In this document: one piece after another, positions 60,821-64,000 of the stretch
How the letters are laid out: every line of letters starts with the position of its first letter
How positions within the stretch are numbered: position 1 is the first letter of the stretch
Source of the DNA: Epiperipatus broadwayi
Lineage: Eukaryota > Onychophora > Udeonychophora > Euonychophora > Peripatidae
Direction: 5' to 3'
Assembly (NCBI GenBank): GCA_028023455.1
Contig: JAQFVV010006273.1
Coordinates: forward strand, 932,001-996,000
Length of the DNA stretch: 64,000 nt
Notes under the pieces: generated by a model
What the model was told of the DNA's origin: nothing
The model's database searches: none
What the model saw: only the letters and a program-made list of their open reading frames with translations
Position numbers and translations under genes: made by a program

Positions 60821-61831
60821 CAACACATAACATCCTAAACTTTAGAATTAAATCACTGGAACAATTTTAACAATTATATATAAGTTTATTAATAACAATA
60901 AAAAATGATATTAAGGTCTTTAGACTATGGCTATGCACATAAAATTAATCCTTATGATTTTGAGTAATACACAATAAAAAATTATCATACTGATTTACAT
61001 GATTAATATACAAAATTCAAATTAAGATATTGTGGTTTTCATATAACATATATATATATATGTGCACAAATGTGCATTTTATAATATACAATGAATATAT
61101 TTCAATTGCCATTTACTCAAGTTAGAAAAATGATTAACATATGTTTGTGTGACATTCATTGATACATATACGCACAGACATGTGACATAATTTCTGAACA
61201 TATTTGACTTGTCATAAAATAAAATACATGATTAAAATTTTTACATTATATTTTTAATAATATGATGTGTGATATAATAATTTATTATTTAATATAAAAT
61301 ATTTAAATTGTCATAATCTATAAGTGAAATTCAGTTTTATACATATTTAACATACATGTGTGCATAGAAATGTATGTGCACACTGTCATCTATGTAATAT
61401 ATTTTTCATTTTGTCAAAATAAATTTATTAAAAATTATTTATGCAATTAATTCCATTTGGTAAATATACATAAAATTCATGTATATATGTGTGTATCAAT
61501 ACAAATATTGATATGAATCAGTTATCAAATTCTATCATAATAGTTTACTTACTTTTTTTCTTTTTTTTTTTAAAATAAAAGTCTTTTTTTTTTTGACAGG
61601 TGATTGTTGATTGATTAATTATCAATGCCCTTAAACTTAGATTTTAAATCTTTCTTTTCCCTTTAGCTTCTAAACTAAAAGATTTTGAAGTCTTTTTTTT
61701 TTAATAAAATTTAAAATATCATTCTTTATATATCACTATCACAGGTTTCTTTTAATTATAATATTTTTAAATTTAAAAATATAGATTTTAAATGATTTAA
61801 TATAACATTGTTCTATATTGAAACAGTATGA
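60821..61831. other. AT-rich DNA without gene
   Basis: Low-complexity A/T DNA with poly-T runs near 61560-61600. It changes abruptly to higher-complexity, coding-like DNA at about 61832. Confidence 0.6.
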
Positions 61832-63031
61832 TTTGAAACAGGGTCAGTGACCCTGGACCATGAGGTAGTCCAGTTGGAAAGCATACCCTCCACAGTCACC
61901 AGTCAAGCAATGTACTTGGAACCAGATCTGGAGGAGGATCTTATCGACAACAAAATTAAGAAAAAACCCAATATGGACCCAGGAGAAGGGCAGAAATTAC
62001 GAGCACTTTTGGAGAACTGACCTGTTTTTTCTAATACTGGAGTCATCAGGGATTATACCCACCGAATAAGACTTAAAGAGCAATCATATTTCCAGTCTCG
62101 GACATATCCCATACCTTTCCAGTACCAGGGGGCTGTAGAGACCCAAATACAAGAGATGATAGACTGGGGGGTTGTCAAGAAGGAGCCATCGCCATATAAC
62201 AATCCATTGGTCATTGTAAAGAAAAAAGATGGCTCCATAAGGATATGTCTTGATGCCCGGAGGTTGAATGCAATTACCATTCCAGAGAGAGACACACCAC
62301 CACACATACGAGAAATCTTTCCCCGATTGGCTGGTAAGAAGATCTTTTCTACCCTTGATCTTACAGCAAGCTACTGGCAGATGTCTCTGGATCCGAGAGA
62401 CCACCAGTATACCGCATTTCGATTTAATGGCCACAGTCATGTCTTCCAGAGAGTACCATTTGGACTGATTAACAACGCCGCAGGACTCGTGAGGTGTCTG
62501 GATCAAACTCTGTCTGAAGAGATAAAAACACATTTGATCTGTTATATGGATGATGTGGTGGTGGCCTCCAAAGACCTGACAGAGCACCTACAACACCTAA
62601 GCAGGTTCTTCCAAGAATGTCAACAAAAAAATATGACAGTGAACCTTAGGAAAAGCCACTTTGCCCAGCAGGAGATATCATTCTTGGGACATATCGTGGA
62701 TGGACAAGGGGTACGGACACACCCAGACAAAATCAGGTCCATACAGGAGTTTCCCAGGCCCAGCACTCGCAAGCACATGCGATCCTTCTTGGGCCTATGT
62801 AATTATTATCATAGATTTTACCCTTCCTTTGCCCAAGAAACTGCAGTGCTGGTGAATTTGATTAAGAAGGACACAAGATGGCGATGGGGTGAGGAACATA
62901 CTCGGGAGTTTGAAAGAGTGAAAGAACAATTTCTTCACACGATTATGTTGTACCACCCGGATTTTGCTCGCCCTTTCTACCTGCAGACAGATAGTAGCCG
63001 CATGTCAATAACCAACAACAACAACAAGTAA
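61832..63031 (+). pseudogene. pol: Ty3/Gypsy reverse transcriptase (interrupted)
   Basis: RNA-dependent DNA polymerase domain. A linker with DLEEDLIDNKI and DPGEGQKLRALL is followed by an in-frame TGA at 62018, then 46 codons later by the 291-codon open part. That part shows SPYNNPLVIVKKKDGS, the RICLDARRLN box, FSTLDLTASYWQ with catalytic Asp, VPFGLINNAAG, YMDDVVV with the catalytic pair near 62550, and FLGHIV. Downstream come the connection motifs RSFLGLCNYYHRF and FYLQTDSS, which begin the RNase H fold. The frame is lost at a CAA-repeat tract near 63015-63028. Confidence 0.92.
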
Positions 63032-63516
63032 TAAGTTTTGGCAGCAGGACATTGAAAGGGCCCGAATTAAACTATACCGTAACGGAACAAGAGACTCTGG
63101 CAATAGTTTGGGCCTGTGAGAAATTCAAGCAATTCCTACTGGGCTCGAAGGTTATTATTATCACTGACCACCGTTGCCTTGAGTTCCTCCATCGGAGCTA
63201 CCTAACTAATGATCACATGGTGAGGTGGAGTTTGGCACTACAAAGATTTGACTACCAAGTCACCTATTGCCCTGGAAAGGAGAATGTAGTGGCAGACGTC
63301 TTGAGCAGACATCCAATCACCATTCAGCCTGATAACCCTACCATGGACACAGAGCAGTTTCACATTATAATGCAGGTCGCCAAAGACTCCTTGGAGACCC
63401 AGCTGAAAAATTTACACCATTGGCAAGAAAAGCACTTGCAATACCGGTCCCTCATGGAGATATTAAAGAAAAGAGAGAGGGGACCTGGAGGGGGTAGACT
63501 TCAGAAAGTATTCTGA
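63032..63516 (+). pseudogene. pol: Ty3/Gypsy RNase H and tether region
   Basis: Degrades the RNA of RNA/DNA hybrids during reverse transcription. It lies in a frame shifted by one base from the reverse transcriptase part. Visible motifs are LKGPELNYTVTEQETLAIVWACEKF with the catalytic Glu, IITDHRCLEFL with Asp, and GKENVVADVLSRH with the last Asp. It ends at a TGA (63514-63516) after LQKVF, but the next codons in the same frame continue into integrase. That stop is therefore a nonsense change, not the natural end. Confidence 0.9.
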
Positions 63517-64000
63517 GGGTTTCGAATTAGCAATGGAGTCTTGCAGAAAAAGATAGGCCAGACGGACTGTTCATGGAAGATATTGATACCTCCAGATCTT
63601 CGAGACCAGTTGATACAGTACATACATGAGGCCATAGGACACTATGGGTCACGTAAGACTGAAGAGGTGATCAGGCGTCAGTTTCATTGGCCCAAGCTGT
63701 ATGAGGGTGTCCTTCAGGTGATACGTGAATGCCAAATATGTGCTAGGGATAAACCACCGAACCATTCCTATGCAGGGGCTATGATGCCGATCCTACCAAC
63801 CAAACCGAACCAGTTGCTTGCCATTGACCACTATGGCCCACTTCCATCGTGTAGGGGGTTCCGGTATTTGCTGGTCACGTATGATGTATTTTCCAAGTAC
63901 ATCCAGGCATATCCCGTACGAGCCGCCAACACAGTAGGCGCTATCAGGGTTCTGGAGAGACTTCAATTTCCTGCGGTGGGAAAGCCAGATGTCATTTTGT
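63517..64000 (+). pseudogene. pol: Ty3/Gypsy integrase, N-terminal part, cut by window end
   Basis: Inserts the cDNA into the host genome. The frame is open to the window end. The HHCC zinc-binding domain is visible (HEAIGHYGS and CQICARDK), followed by LLAIDHYGPLP with the first catalytic Asp near 63824, and LLVTYDVFSKYIQAYPV. The sequence stops at GKPDVIL, just before the position of the second catalytic Asp (usually SDNG). Completeness of the rest is unknown. Confidence 0.9.

Larger units (their letters stand above)
61832..64000 (+). mobile_element. Ty3/Gypsy LTR retrotransposon, pol region, truncated at window end
   Basis: A block of balanced base composition encodes reverse transcriptase, RNase H and the start of integrase in the Ty3/Gypsy order. 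No LTR, gag or protease is seen upstream. Coding similarity starts abruptly just after an in-frame TGA at 61829 and AT-rich DNA, so the left end is truncated or rearranged. The right end continues beyond the window. Damage is limited: one stop, one frameshift, one more stop. Confidence 0.9.

Noticed and set aside
62084-62587. Minus-strand 167-codon frame in the Gypsy region
   Set aside because: Antisense shadow of the reverse transcriptase frame.

Overview
The window looks like intergenic or intronic DNA from an AT-rich metazoan, roughly three quarters A+T by eye. I infer this from Ty3/Gypsy pol, TTAGGG-type telomere-like repeats, eukaryotic-style Merlin, hAT and pogo-like DNA transposons, tRNA-like elements and one plausible spliced exon. 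There are no operons, ribosome-binding sites or bacterial genes. The species cannot be fixed from sequence alone. An AT-rich invertebrate (lophotrochozoan or similar) is a guess, not a result.

Almost everything recognisable is mobile DNA, and many elements can be delimited by their own ends and target-site duplications (TSDs). From left to right: 1-3157 is AT-rich DNA with no convincing gene. Three Merlin-type DNA transposons follow at 3166-4459, 8160-9799 and 13100-14477, each with GGT...ACC inverted ends and an 8-bp TSD. The first holds a broken transposase gene and the third carries telomere-like repeats. Around 4.7-5.3 kb is a complex direct/inverted repeat, at 5.5-6.3 kb a decayed coiled-coil coding remnant, and at 15.8-16.0 kb a hAT MITE.

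The most interesting system is a repeat family at 6938-7202, 21859-22955, 31187-31328 and 36143-37625. Its ~456-bp unit carries a type I hammerhead-ribozyme motif (CTGACGA ... GAAAC-TA-GTC with a matched stem I). One copy shows paired changes in both stem I and stem II. The larger insertions are two direct units joined to an inverted, truncated arm, and three insertions are flanked by 13-15-bp TSDs. This is what a retrozyme or the terminal repeats of a Penelope-like element would look like, with retroposition of ribozyme-processed RNA the likely mechanism.

The middle of the window holds long-LTR retrotransposons. Element C (25917-31053) has two ~2.2-kb LTRs around only 737 bp of non-coding internal DNA, with a 4-bp TSD, and a solo LTR of the same family sits at 39973-42075. 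Element B (about 32422-45476) has ~2.9-3.2-kb LTR-like repeats. Its interior contains a degraded coiled-coil (Gag-like) region, the ribozyme composite and the solo C LTR, giving a readable nesting order.

The right part (45.5-61.8 kb) is AT-rich with a long TAA microsatellite, a tRNA-like/SINE-like pair, a pogo/Tigger-like element, a ~700-bp direct repeat pair, and one candidate protein-coding exon on the minus strand (58916-59049). The last 2.2 kb (61832-64000) is a Ty3/Gypsy pol gene (reverse transcriptase, RNase H, integrase), interrupted by two stops and a frameshift and running off the window end.
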